A DNA stretch of 29,056 nucleotides, taken from positions 1 through 29,056 of the forward strand of contig DAOVXH010000004.1 of NCBI GenBank assembly GCA_030636255.1. Direction: 5' to 3'. The notes under the pieces were generated by a model. It worked only from the letters and a program-made list of their open reading frames with translations. It was not told the origin of the DNA and ran no database searches. Positions 1-7,856 of the stretch are shown here, piece after piece. This stretch comes from Methanomassiliicoccales archaeon (lineage in GTDB: Archaea > Thermoplasmatota > Thermoplasmata > SG8-5). The first letter of the stretch is position 1, and each line of letters begins with the position of its first letter. The translations under genes and the position numbers were made by a program.

Positions 1-1055
1 ACAGCACCCAATCCTCGAATCTTTTCCGTTGAAAGAATACCAATCACTGCTTCTGGATATGCATCGCCAGTAGGATGTATCTGGATTGTATCTACATCTT
101 TCAGGTTTGCACCTGCATGATAGGCCATTACAAGGCCATCGCCTGTTGCACCATAGTGATTTGTAGTTGGATAATTGGAGAGATGAAGCCTTCCACTTCC
201 ACCGGTAGCCAGTATGGTAACTTTTGACCGAATAACATAGTATTCATCAGTTTCCATATTGAATGCAATTCCTCCAGAAACAATGCCCTGGTCATCCTTG
301 AGCAATTCAATGACTGGACAGAACTCCAGTACCGGAATCTCAAGGTTCCTGGCCCTGTCGCGGATATTACGCATTAGCTCCATGCCAGTATAGTCCTTGG
401 CACTGTGCATTCGGTTCCTGCTGGTTCCTCCACCAGAAAGTTCCTGGAACTCGCCATTCTCCATACGGTCATACATAACACCCAGACCAAGATGCCATTT
501 TATTATCCCGGGAGCATCCATTGCCAGTGCTTTTGCCAGCTCTGGTTTATTGGTGAAATGACCGCCACCATAAATGTCAAGATAGTGCATTTCAGGATTG
601 TCAACTGGCCTGTCTGCGGCTTGAATTCCGCCCTGGGCCATCATTGAATTGGCATCACCATGTCTGAGCTTGGTTGTTATGAGAATTTTATCTAATGGAA
701 CCCCGCCTTCCTCGTGGGCGAACAATGCAGCCACGGTTCCAGCTCCTCCCCCACCGATAATGAGTATGTCTACATCATAGTCTATCTTTGTGAGGTCAAC
801 ATCCTTTGTTTCCAGTATGGATTTTGATTCCAGAAGATCTACAATGCCATTGTAAATTTTTTCACCCTTGTTTGGACCCAGCGCGACTTCCCGTATTGTG
901 CTGTCCATGAAATCAGGGTGGTACTTTTTGAGTACTTCTGCCCTTCCCTCCATTGACAAGGCAGGTACGTCTGTCTTGAGATTTTGTACCCGTTTCTCCT
1001 CAACAAGTTTTATTGATTCCATCATGTAATCCGGATAACCGTCTATGGTCTTCAT
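1..1055 (-). CDS. Fumarate reductase/succinate dehydrogenase-type flavoprotein subunit (3' end beyond window)
   Basis: This is the FAD-binding subunit of the SdhA/FrdA/TfrA/NadB superfamily, catalysing succinate-fumarate interconversion or a related reaction. Reading from the ATG at 1055, an unusual leader of about 90 residues precedes the dinucleotide-binding motif IIGGGGAGTVAA. Then come AQGGIQAA, LATGGSG, ATGDGL, IQIHPTG and TEKIRGLGA, matching the FAD and substrate-site motifs in family order. The residue that is the covalent-FAD histidine in SdhA/FrdA (SHTxxAQGG) is Asn here (NSMMAQGG), so FAD is probably non-covalent, as in L-aspartate oxidase. The start codon overlaps the stop of the iron-sulfur gene (ATGA), showing translational coupling. 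It is the last visible gene of the operon that starts at 3144. The C-terminal half lies outside the window. The superfamily call is secure; the substrate is not. Confidence 0.9.
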   Translation of the reverse strand, partial: MKTIDGYPDYMMESIKLVEEKRVQNLKTDVPALSMEGRAEVLKKYHPDFMDSTIREVALGPNKGEKIYNGIVDLLESKSILETKDVDLTKIDYDVDILIIGGGGAGTVAALFAHEEGGVPLDKILITTKLRHGDANSMMAQGGIQAADRPVDNPEMHYLDIYGGGHFTNKPELAKALAMDAPGIIKWHLGLGVMYDRMENGEFQELSGGGTSRNRMHSAKDYTGMELMRNIRDRARNLEIPVLEFCPVIELLKDDQGIVSGGIAFNMETDEYYVIRSKVTILATGGSGRLHLSNYPTTNHYGATGDGLVMAYHAGANLKDVDTIQIHPTGDAYPEAVIGILSTEKIRGLGA

Positions 1056-1804
1056 TGGTCCACCTCCTCATCCAGGTCACCCTTGGCCTCTATTTTTCTC
1101 TTCTTATATAGGTCAAGAATAGTATCCTTGTCCATGGACATCATTTTATCAACCTCGTCCAGGTATTTTCCTTTGTCCATTTCTTCCATACGGGCATTGA
1201 GTTCCTTTGATTCCGGGTCTATGTACTTTCCTCTCAATCTACGTGCAAGCTGGCCAACATGATAATGTTTGATATCGGCTGGACATCTCATTGCACACAA
1301 TCCGCACTGAATACAGTCAAATGAAATTTCGGCAGCCTTTGTAATATTGCCACGAAGTGCATTCTGGATATACATCATTACATTGATATCCTGGGGACAT
1401 GATTTTGTGCAGGTATTACATGATACACATCTGGCTATCTCGGGATAGATTGAAAGAATTATATTATCTTCAGGAGCCAGGTCATTGATGTCATACTTGG
1501 CTTTGTATGCTGGGACAAAAGGTATCTGGACCAGGTACATACCATCCTCAACAAGGGCTTGACAGGCAAGGGCAAAGTGCAATTTTTGCTCTTTCTCCTT
1601 TCTGTAGACCGTAGCACATGCCCCACAGAAGCCTGCTCGGCAACCGCAGCTTCTGACATACTGATAGCCAGCATATTCTATTGCCTTCATTATGGTGAAG
1701 CCCACAGGCACTTCATATCTTTTGCCCATGATGAAAATCTCCACATTACCAGCTTCCTGGATAGGTTCGTCTTGCTTTGCACACTCGACATCTGTCTCGG
1801 TCAT
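1052..1804 (-). CDS. SdhB/TfrB-like iron-sulfur subunit
   Basis: A 250-residue electron-transfer subunit. It has an N-terminal plant-type [2Fe-2S] ferredoxin domain (Cys53/55, 60, 63 and 81, motif GCRAGFCGAC). A C-terminal two-cluster domain follows, with two full CxxCxxCxxxCP motifs (Cys126-136 and Cys164-174). Ordinary SdhB carries [4Fe-4S] plus a [3Fe-4S]; two complete [4Fe-4S] motifs are closer to the N-terminal part of thiol:fumarate reductase TfrB. I chose the ATG at 1804 rather than the one at 1831 because GGAGGT lies six bases before it, and the longer start would overlap the upstream gene. The gene sits between the HdrB-like and flavoprotein genes, so it most likely passes electrons between the CCG-domain protein and FAD. 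Confidence 0.9.
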   Translation of the reverse strand: MTETDVECAKQDEPIQEAGNVEIFIMGKRYEVPVGFTIMKAIEYAGYQYVRSCGCRAGFCGACATVYRKEKEQKLHFALACQALVEDGMYLVQIPFVPAYKAKYDINDLAPEDNIILSIYPEIARCVSCNTCTKSCPQDINVMMYIQNALRGNITKAAEISFDCIQCGLCAMRCPADIKHYHVGQLARRLRGKYIDPESKELNARMEEMDKGKYLDEVDKMMSMDKDTILDLYKKRKIEAKGDLDEEVDQ

Positions 1805-1823
1805 TTCAAAACCTCCGATGTAA

Positions 1824-2702
1824 TCAATCAATCACCCCTTTCTTCTTAAGAATTGGATTGGGGTCAACTGCATTTAAATCTAATCCCAGTGACTCGGCAT
1901 CCAGGCCAAGTGCAAGGGCAATAAGTTGAGTGAAATATAATGTTGGGAGCTGTCTGTATCCATCATACATGGATTCTGCTTCCTTTCCTCTGACATCCAG
2001 ATTATACTTGCACAGAGGACATGAAAGCATTATTACATCTGCATCATGTTCCAGGGCAAAGCTTGAGATGTTCTTGGCCCTCCTGGATGTTAGCTCTTTC
2101 TGGTCAATAGTCCTGTAGGAACCGCAGCACTCAATATTGAAGGGATTGTTCACAACCTCGGCTCCCAGTGCCTTAATCAGATCGGAAAAAATCTTTGGGT
2201 CTTCAGCATCATCAATGGCTACTTCCCTTGGCCTCAGCAACATGCATCCATAGTAGGGCATTACTTTAAGACCTTTCAGAGGTTTTTTCACCTTCTTCTT
2301 CAAAGTAGCAAAACCAACTTCATCTCTTAAGAATTCCAGAAAATGCATTATATTAACTGTATTATTATAATCATTCTCTTTATCCATAAAATCATTAAGT
2401 GTGTCCAGGTCGCTTTGACTTTCCTTGACCCTGATATCTGTCTGCTTCAATGTATTGTAACACATATCACATAGCACCACAACTTTATCTTGCTTCTGAT
2501 CCTCAATATGAATAAGATTTCTGAGAGGGGCCAGATGATGCATCAAATCATCACTTGTAAGGGATGCAACAACCCCACAACAATTCCATTCTTCCATCTC
2601 CACAAGCCTGTAGCCAAGTTTCTCGGCTATTGCCATGGCTGATGTTTCCAGATTTTTCGCGGAAGTCTTCAGAGTGCATCCAGGGTAATATAGCATGTCC
2701 AT
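1824..2702 (-). CDS. HdrB/SdhE-like CCG-domain protein
   Basis: A 292-residue protein with two cysteine-rich CCG domains. The first has Cys9, NCCG at 40-43 and CDMC at 78-81. The second has Cys153, ECCG at 191-194 and CPLC at 228-231. In heterodisulfide reductase HdrB these motifs hold the noncubane [4Fe-4S] clusters that cleave CoM-S-S-CoB. In SdhE of class E succinate dehydrogenases and in the TfrB C-terminus they serve quinone or thiol chemistry. A TTG at 2717 would extend it and overlap the HdrC-like gene; ATG 2702 just before MLYYPGC is preferred and agrees with the family N-terminus. No hydrophobic segment is evident, so the complex is probably soluble or peripheral. The electron donor (thiol, quinol or other) cannot be read from sequence. 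Confidence 0.88.
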   Translation of the reverse strand: MDMLYYPGCTLKTSAKNLETSAMAIAEKLGYRLVEMEEWNCCGVVASLTSDDLMHHLAPLRNLIHIEDQKQDKVVVLCDMCYNTLKQTDIRVKESQSDLDTLNDFMDKENDYNNTVNIMHFLEFLRDEVGFATLKKKVKKPLKGLKVMPYYGCMLLRPREVAIDDAEDPKIFSDLIKALGAEVVNNPFNIECCGSYRTIDQKELTSRRAKNISSFALEHDADVIMLSCPLCKYNLDVRGKEAESMYDGYRQLPTLYFTQLIALALGLDAESLGLDLNAVDPNPILKKKGVID

Positions 2703-2709
2703 AGTATTC

Positions 2710-3144
2710 TCAACCAATATTTTTTCTAAATAGGCTCACAAATGCCATCTGGGGAATGTTTTTCTTTTCTTCCTCGGAAAGACATGTGATTTCTGTTTCA
2801 TCGATACTTAATCTTAATACTATCTGGCGAAGTGCCTCCATGAGAACTGTTATGTTAATATCCCTGGGACATCTCTCAGCGCAAATAAAGCAAGTGGAGC
2901 AAAGCCATATCGTCTTTGAATTCAATACCTCTTTCTTATCAAGGATAATATGCCGTATAACCTCGTCCGGCGTTAGGTCCATCTCCTCTACAAAAGGGCA
3001 GCCTGAAGCACATGTGCCGCATTGATAGCATCCAAAAACATTCTCGTCACAAAGTTCAAGAACCTCATCAACCAGCTTACCTGCCAGTTTAATTTCCTTT
3101 GATGTTTCAGGATGTTCACAATCATTCTCAGACTCTGTTGACAT
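2710..3144 (-). CDS. HdrC-like ferredoxin subunit
   Basis: A 144-residue protein with two [4Fe-4S] motifs, CYQCGTCASGCP (Cys39-49) and CSTCFICAERCP (Cys82-92), in the spacing of heterodisulfide reductase subunit HdrC. It is the promoter-proximal gene of the operon; its 3' end lies eight bases upstream of the HdrB-like ATG. The start at 3144 is preferred over the longer reading (3165) because a run of seven G's sits four bases upstream. With its neighbours it makes an HdrC-HdrB-SdhB-SdhA order. HdrC probably relays electrons to or from HdrB. A stand-alone HdrBC pair beside SdhAB is known in some archaea and bacteria, but partners such as HdrA are not visible here. Confidence 0.88.
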   Translation of the reverse strand: MSTESENDCEHPETSKEIKLAGKLVDEVLELCDENVFGCYQCGTCASGCPFVEEMDLTPDEVIRHIILDKKEVLNSKTIWLCSTCFICAERCPRDINITVLMEALRQIVLRLSIDETEITCLSEEEKKNIPQMAFVSLFRKNIG

Positions 3145-3326
3145 TATACCCCCCCATAAAAACAAAAAGTTTTATGAGCGCTATGAATCATGGGAATAAT
3201 AATAAGATATATAAATGTTAAGTCAATTAATTTTATAAGCCCGTATATTCAAAGAATAATTATGTGAATAAAATCAAAAATAAAAAATATGTAAAAATCC
3301 TAATAATCAAGTATAAATTCGTAATA
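3145..3326. promoter_or_regulatory. Divergent promoter region, Sdh/Hdr operon versus regulator
   Basis: This is an AT-rich spacer. For the minus operon a TATA-like element (CATTTATATATC on the minus strand) lies at 3206-3218, giving a leader of a few tens of bases. On the plus strand TATA-like TTTTATAAGCC (about 3231-3241) fits the regulator. The divergent arrangement makes the double-HTH regulator a candidate controller of the redox operon. That is inference from layout; no clear operator dyad was seen. Confidence 0.45.
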
Positions 3327-4430
3327 ATGGTAACTATTTCTGACGAAAAGTTCTTATCTATCCGATATATGCACCTCAACATGGTATCGAATATTTCGAA
3401 AAACGAGGGGCTAGTTCTCTGGGGGCTCACTGTTTACCCCGAACTTACTGATATAGAGATTTCCAAGAAACTGGACATGCCACATTCCACTTTCAGCACA
3501 ATAAGAAAAAGACTTCAGAAGAATGAGTATTACACCACTGTAAAGGTTCCAATGGTGCAGAATCTGGGTGCAGAGATGCTGGCGGTTCTTTATACATTTT
3601 TTAACCCGGCAATATCAGTGCAGCAACGGGCAACCATCACAACCAAGACAATTGAAATTTTTGAAGAAATATTCTATTCTGTAGGTGAGACACATAAGGG
3701 ATTTTCTGTATCATTTTCCGGCAATTATACTGCAATTGGCCAGATTACCGAAAGAAGAATAGAAACATTCGCCAAAGAAGGCCTTCTGGACATCCAGCAG
3801 CCCAAGGAAGTTATCTTTCCGTTCAAGATTAGCAAGATTCCATTGTTTTTTGATTTTGACGCACTTATCGCTGATGCCTTTGATATTGATCTAGAAGTTG
3901 AGGGAAAAAGAGGGATTGACCCCTCGGTGCACAATGTTGAACTCTCCAAAACCGAAAAGATTATACTACTGGCCATGGTTGAAAATCCAGATGCCACCGA
4001 CCTTATGCTTTCAGATATTGTTGATATGTCCAGGCATACAGTTTCCAAGGTAAAGCACAAACTGGAGGAAGCAGGTCTCATAACAAAGAAACGAATTCCA
4101 AATCTGGAAAAATTAGGATTCAAGATTATGACTTTCAATCATATAAATTTTAATCCACGCAAACCACTAGATAATGAACTTCTGGAATCCAATGTCCTGA
4201 ACAATCCATCCAGCATATTCCTGGCTGCCCGGAGCTTTGAATGTGTTCTCCTGTCAGTGTACAAGGACTACGAGGCATACCGGGAGGACCACGGAATGAG
4301 ATTGCAGCACCTGAAAGAAAATAATTATCTGGCTGACATGCCTGCTACTGGAAAATACATGATACCCAGTATGGTCATTATGAAGGATATGAATTTTGGG
4401 CCTATTTTGAAGAAGACGCTGATGTTGTAA
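3327..4430 (+). CDS. Tandem winged-helix transcriptional regulator
   Basis: A 367-residue protein built from two similar halves. Each starts with an Lrp/MarR-type winged helix: about residues 25-70, with LTDIEISKKLDMPHSTFSTI, and about 205-260, with ATDLMLSDIVDMSRHTVSKV. Each half is followed by an alpha/beta region that could be a ligand or dimerisation domain. It probably binds DNA as an intramolecular two-HTH unit. A GTG at 3264 would add 21 basic residues; ATG 3327 is preferred because the added stretch is AT-rich and unlike the family core, but there is no Shine-Dalgarno site to decide. It diverges from the Sdh/Hdr operon. The effector is unknown. Confidence 0.75.
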   Translation: MVTISDEKFLSIRYMHLNMVSNISKNEGLVLWGLTVYPELTDIEISKKLDMPHSTFSTIRKRLQKNEYYTTVKVPMVQNLGAEMLAVLYTFFNPAISVQQRATITTKTIEIFEEIFYSVGETHKGFSVSFSGNYTAIGQITERRIETFAKEGLLDIQQPKEVIFPFKISKIPLFFDFDALIADAFDIDLEVEGKRGIDPSVHNVELSKTEKIILLAMVENPDATDLMLSDIVDMSRHTVSKVKHKLEEAGLITKKRIPNLEKLGFKIMTFNHINFNPRKPLDNELLESNVLNNPSSIFLAARSFECVLLSVYKDYEAYREDHGMRLQHLKENNYLADMPATGKYMIPSMVIMKDMNFGPILKKTLML

Positions 4431-4665
4431 CAATCGGCCAAGGCCGGATGTTACAATTCCGGCAGCCGTACAACCTAATTTTCTCGAAATCCAGATGATT
4501 TCGAGTTCCTATGACGGAAAATGTACGGTGCACGGCGGCTATTCCCCAAGGGTGATAAATATCGGGAGGGCTGACGGAAGGAAGCCCGAACGAATCATAA
4601 TAAGAGCGGGATGCAGTCTCCAGACTGGTAATCTGAATAATGCTTAGATGATTTCAAACCGCTCT
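4425..4665 (+). ncRNA. Candidate structured RNA of unknown family
   Basis: The spacer between two convergent genes is packed with inverted repeats. 4425-4456 is a hairpin with 8-bp outer arms TTGTAACA/TGTTACAA and a CGGCC/GGCCG inner stem. CCGTACA (4466-4472) pairs with TGTACGG (4522-4528) and encloses a perfect 9-bp hairpin CTCGAAATC/GATTTCGAG (4483-4505). GGGCT/AGCCC (4568-4587) closes a GGAA tetraloop with tandem G-A pairs beneath, which makes structural sense only as plus-strand RNA. AGAGCGG (4603-4609) pairs with CCGCTCT (4659-4665) around an arm that resembles a Thr(GGT) anticodon hairpin. I looked for RNase P (GGAAAGUC, ACAGAAA), SRP helix 8 and complete tRNA signatures and did not find them. 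It may be a novel ncRNA or a set of bidirectional terminators. Confidence 0.4.
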
Positions 4666-5359
4666 AGTCAGTTACAACCTCAAATCCATCTTTATCGAAA
4701 ATTAGTGGCAGATAACTCCTGCTGTGATGGGTCTGGCGCATTTTCACAATACTGAACCAGAGCTTGACATCATTTTCATCACGCCTTAGGTCCAGATGGA
4801 ATATTCCGTCTGCCAGGAAATCTTCGCTATTGCTGCAGAATTTGTCCGAGCCCTGTTCCATTTCAGTTATTAGGAATGCGGTAACGTCCATGTCCCTGAG
4901 CCATTCGAAAAAGTGGAATAATTCTTCTCTGGGGCTGTCGAACCTGGCCATTACTTCAAGAATCGGAAGAGAGTCGATAACTACCAAATCTATATCCATA
5001 TTCTTCTTGAGGTTCTTCAAATACATCTTGAAGACCTCCATCCAGGTCTGGTTGGTTAGCTGCACAAGTTTCTTACGGATCATGCCCAAATCAAGAACAC
5101 TTATTTCTTTTTCCAGGCCGCCTAGCTTCATTCCCAGGCCGTCCATATTGGTTAATAAACTATCACGGCCCTGCTCCAGGGTGACATAAACTCCTGCCTT
5201 GTCCTCCCTGTTTGCATTGTGATACAAAATATTGAATGCAAATGATGATTTCATGGTTCCTGGTTTTCCAGCTACAAGTATAACTGAACCTTCTGGAATA
5301 CCGCCCTGCATTACCTCGTCCAGTCCTTTAACATAGGTGTTGACTCTATTTACCTTCAT
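4664..5359 (-). CDS. RecA-superfamily ATPase, KaiC/GvpD-like
   Basis: A 231-residue single-domain P-loop ATPase. Walker A is GKPGTMKS at residues 31-38, the substrate-loop region carries TLEQG at 60-64, and Walker B is DLVVIDS at 124-130. The N-terminus (TYVKGLDEVMQGGIPEGSVILV) is characteristic of archaeal KaiC-like/RAD55 proteins. Such proteins are thought to act as ATP-dependent switches in signalling, motility or gene regulation; the specific role here is unknown. The start is supported by GGAGGGG about nine bases upstream. It is divergent from gfcR with a 151-bp spacer, and its stop codon lies inside the last stem of the structured spacer. It has one KaiC domain rather than the tandem pair of cyanobacterial KaiC, so a clock role should not be assumed. 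Confidence 0.8.
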   Translation of the reverse strand: MKVNRVNTYVKGLDEVMQGGIPEGSVILVAGKPGTMKSSFAFNILYHNANREDKAGVYVTLEQGRDSLLTNMDGLGMKLGGLEKEISVLDLGMIRKKLVQLTNQTWMEVFKMYLKNLKKNMDIDLVVIDSLPILEVMARFDSPREELFHFFEWLRDMDVTAFLITEMEQGSDKFCSNSEDFLADGIFHLDLRRDENDVKLWFSIVKMRQTHHSRSYLPLIFDKDGFEVVTD

Positions 5360-5510
5360 ATCTGTGCCCCTCCGTTACTGTACCCATACTTCATTTAACC
5401 GTTATAAACATTTTGTAGGTTAAGGCCAGAGAGAGCCTATAGAGTGTATATATTTTATAAAACACAGTTTTTTATATTCCTCATATATCTCTATTACAAA
5501 AGGTGATGAC
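5360..5510. promoter_or_regulatory. Divergent promoter region, KaiC-like gene and gfcR
   Basis: This AT-rich spacer has a minus-strand TATA-like GTTTATAACG near 5402-5411, serving the KaiC-like gene. Plus-strand TATA-like runs (TTTTATAAAAC near 5453-5463 and TTTTTTATATTCC near 5467-5480) lie upstream of gfcR. The gfcR start at 5511 is preceded by GGTGATGAC. Confidence 0.45.
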
Positions 5511-6128
5511 ATGACAGAGATGAAGAGCATTGACAGTATTGCCACAAGGGCACTTGAGCTCAAGCAGAGCGGAATGAACAATAAAGAGATAGCCAGGGAG
5601 CTGCATTTATCAGAAAATACAATATCCTGGTTGCTTACAAAGGGCGTGAAGTCCAAGAAACCAGAAGGAGACGCTCCAGTTGACGTAAAGATTGGCTGGA
5701 CATCTGTTGGTGTCTATGGTTCACGTATATCATTGATGTCTTCCATATTGGCAGATATACTGATGGAAGAGGCAGGGAAGAAAAAATTCGAAGTTGATAC
5801 CGTGGTTGGAGTTGCCATTAACGGAATACCACTGGCCACCCACATATCAGAAGAGCTGGATTTAGAATTCGGCGTTTATAGACCTCCATATAACATGGAA
5901 GGACCAGGAGCAATGAGTTCCAATTATGCCAGCATAAAGGGCAAGAAAATTGTTATGGTTGATGATGTCATTGGCACAGGAGAGACAATGATTCATACAA
6001 TCAAGGATCTCAAAAGCCAGGGTGCAAAACCCCAGTTGATTTTAACCATTGTCAACAAGACCGATATGAAGGAAATCGAGGGCGTTCCAGTCCGTGCACT
6101 GGTAAGAGCCTTAAGCCTTGCAGATTGA
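5511..6128 (+). CDS. gfcR: GfcR-like regulator with HTH and phosphoribosyltransferase domain
   Basis: A 205-residue protein with an N-terminal helix-turn-helix (about residues 10-45, SGMNNKEIARELHLSENTIS) fused to a type I phosphoribosyltransferase domain. The PRPP-binding loop is VMVDDVIGTGETM near residues 145-157. This is the archaeal 'orotate phosphoribosyltransferase-like' group. The haloarchaeal member GfcR regulates central sugar metabolism, and the domain is thought to act as a ligand sensor rather than a pyrimidine enzyme. The start is supported by GGTGA a few bases upstream. It is followed nine bases later by lysS, so the two are probably co-transcribed. Transfer of the haloarchaeal function to this organism is inference. 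Confidence 0.85.
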   Translation: MTEMKSIDSIATRALELKQSGMNNKEIARELHLSENTISWLLTKGVKSKKPEGDAPVDVKIGWTSVGVYGSRISLMSSILADILMEEAGKKKFEVDTVVGVAINGIPLATHISEELDLEFGVYRPPYNMEGPGAMSSNYASIKGKKIVMVDDVIGTGETMIHTIKDLKSQGAKPQLILTIVNKTDMKEIEGVPVRALVRALSLAD

Positions 6129-6137
6129 GGAAATTCC

Positions 6138-7712
6138 ATGCACTGGGTTGACGTTTACGCAGAAAAGCTCTTAGAGCAAGGTAAGTCACATATTATTGAG
6201 AGTGGAACCTCTATTTCCGGACAGCCGCATCTTGGCAGCGCCGAGGACATAATAATCTGTGATGGAATTCTGAAGGCCATAATCGAGAAGGGCGGCCAGG
6301 CAAAAGCAATCTGGGCCATGGATGACATGGACGGCCTTAGAAAAATACCAGCTCAACTTCCAAAGGAATTTGACAAATATCTTGGACAGCCAGCTTATGT
6401 TTTACCATGTCCGGACGGATGCTGCGGTTCTTTCAGAGAGCATTTTACAAGACCATTCCTTGAAAGCCTGGAAAGAATAGATGTCAAGCCAGAGCCAATA
6501 TCTGTGGCGCAGATGTACCAGGACGGAAAGTATGATGAAGTTGTCACAATCGCACTGACCAGGGCCCAGGAAATTAAAGACATCATGAAAGAGGTTTCAG
6601 GTAGCGAACGAGATGATGACTGGCTGCCGTTCTTTCCCATATGTGAGAACTGCGGAAAAATACTCAGTACAAAGGCCTATGAGTTTGACGGCAAGATGAT
6701 AAAATACACTTGCAAGGGCGGCATTGCCGGTAAAAATTTGATTCCTGGCTGCGGTCATGAGGGAGAGGCAGGCATTCGACAGGGCAAGCTTCCATGGCGT
6801 GTGGAATGGGCAGCAAGATGGAGTCATTTGGGGGTAACCTGCGAGCCAATGGGCAAAGATTTAATGGCTGCCGGAGGGACCTATGAAACAGGAAAGGCCA
6901 TTTGTGAGAAGATATTTGACAGTCCAGCGCCGATGCCAGTACCCTATGAGTGGATAGTCATAGGCGGCGGAAAAAGACTTGGAAAATCTGCTGGCACAAT
7001 TCTAACAATTGGCGAGATGATTGACATTATCACTCCAGAAATCGCCAGATACTTCTTTTTCAGAACCAACCCTGCCAGCCACAAGGAGATTGACTTCGAG
7101 CTGGCAATTCCCAAGCTTGCCGAAGAGTATGAGATTGCCGAGAAAATTTACTTTGATATTGATACTGGATTACCGGAAAAAGAGCTTGACGAAATGAAAA
7201 GAAAATACGAAGTAGCTCAGTTCCAAGGAATACCTGAAAACTTCAGCCAGGTATCTTACTCGCATTTAATTTCAACAGTTCAGACAGCCCAGGATTGGGA
7301 CCATATCTTGAAGAAACTGGCCAGAACTGATGATTTAAGCCAGATGACACCGGAGCATGAGCGTCGCCTGAAAGAAAAAGTTCAGGCTGTAAGAACCTGG
7401 CTTGACACCCACGCACCAGAAAACATGATTTTCCAGCTCCAGATGGAGCACCCGAATGTGGAAATTACCCCGGAGCAAAAAGAAGTACTGGCCACACTTT
7501 TATCCAAGATGGGAAGCATAGAGTGGACTGCGGAAAATGTCCACAGCAGCATTTATGATACTTCCGTGGAATCAGAAATAAAGGCTGGCCAGATGTTCAA
7601 ATTAATTTACCAAATATTCCTGGCCCGAAGCAAGGGCCCCAGACTGGGACATTTACTGGCATCGTTGGAAAAGGATTTTGTGCTTGAAAGAATAAAGTAT
7701 TTTTCGGCTTAG
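6138..7712 (+). CDS. lysS: Lysyl-tRNA synthetase, class I
   Basis: A 524-residue cytoplasmic enzyme that charges tRNA-Lys. It is the class I form typical of most Euryarchaeota, unrelated to bacterial class II LysRS. The N-terminus carries the HIGH-like motif GQPHLGS near residues 27-33, and the KMSKS-equivalent GKRLGKSAG lies near residue 275. A zinc-finger-like insertion (CENCGK, then CGHEG) spans about 171-215. The C-terminal half is the alpha-helical anticodon-binding region, ending within the family's usual length. The start ATG is preceded by TGAGGAAAT overlapping the gfcR stop. Nothing is truncated. The 3' end is followed by an inverted repeat GGTTCA/TGAACC (7715-7738) that may help terminate transcription. 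Confidence 0.95.
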   Translation: MHWVDVYAEKLLEQGKSHIIESGTSISGQPHLGSAEDIIICDGILKAIIEKGGQAKAIWAMDDMDGLRKIPAQLPKEFDKYLGQPAYVLPCPDGCCGSFREHFTRPFLESLERIDVKPEPISVAQMYQDGKYDEVVTIALTRAQEIKDIMKEVSGSERDDDWLPFFPICENCGKILSTKAYEFDGKMIKYTCKGGIAGKNLIPGCGHEGEAGIRQGKLPWRVEWAARWSHLGVTCEPMGKDLMAAGGTYETGKAICEKIFDSPAPMPVPYEWIVIGGGKRLGKSAGTILTIGEMIDIITPEIARYFFFRTNPASHKEIDFELAIPKLAEEYEIAEKIYFDIDTGLPEKELDEMKRKYEVAQFQGIPENFSQVSYSHLISTVQTAQDWDHILKKLARTDDLSQMTPEHERRLKEKVQAVRTWLDTHAPENMIFQLQMEHPNVEITPEQKEVLATLLSKMGSIEWTAENVHSSIYDTSVESEIKAGQMFKLIYQIFLARSKGPRLGHLLASLEKDFVLERIKYFSA

Positions 7713-7742
7713 CTGGTTCAAAAAGTTTAATATGAACCTATC

Positions 7743-7818
7743 AATACCCGCAAAATGCGTAACGGCTCTCGACAAAATATTGTCGAGGCTGCGTGGAATG
7801 CAAAGCATTCCACTGGCC
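7743..7818 (+). repeat. Palindromic intergenic element, copy A
   Basis: It begins AATACCCGCAAAA (7743-7755). A perfect hairpin CTCGACAA-AATA-TTGTCGAG (about 7768-7787) follows, then CTGCGTGGA (7789-7797), which opens a 9-bp stem with AAA loop (GTGGAATGC 7793-7801, GCATTCCAC 7805-7813), and the element ends CTGGCC (7813-7818). The same outer blocks recur at 22693-22751 around a different hairpin, so this looks like a dispersed structured element rather than a simple terminator. Confidence 0.45.
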
Positions 7819-7856
7819 CCAAGTCTATTCGGCCATTCGTGAACTCATAACCTCAT

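Noticed and set aside
4466..4528. Group II intron domain V, suggested by AGCCGTAC...GTACGG
   Set aside because: Domain V is about 34 nt with a short loop; here the arms are about 50 bases apart and no reverse transcriptase or 5' intron motif exists.
4431..4663. RNase P or SRP RNA
   Set aside because: The RNase P conserved blocks (GGAAAGUC, ACAGAAA) and the SRP asymmetric loop AGCA are absent; only a GGAAGGAAGC stretch superficially resembles SRP helix 8.
4603..4665. tRNA-Thr(GGT)-like sequence with 7-bp AGAGCGG/CCGCTCT acceptor
   Set aside because: The anticodon-like loop CTGGTAA is present, but there is no T-arm 3' strand, no D arm, and the length is 63 nt. At most it is a decayed tRNA or chance similarity.
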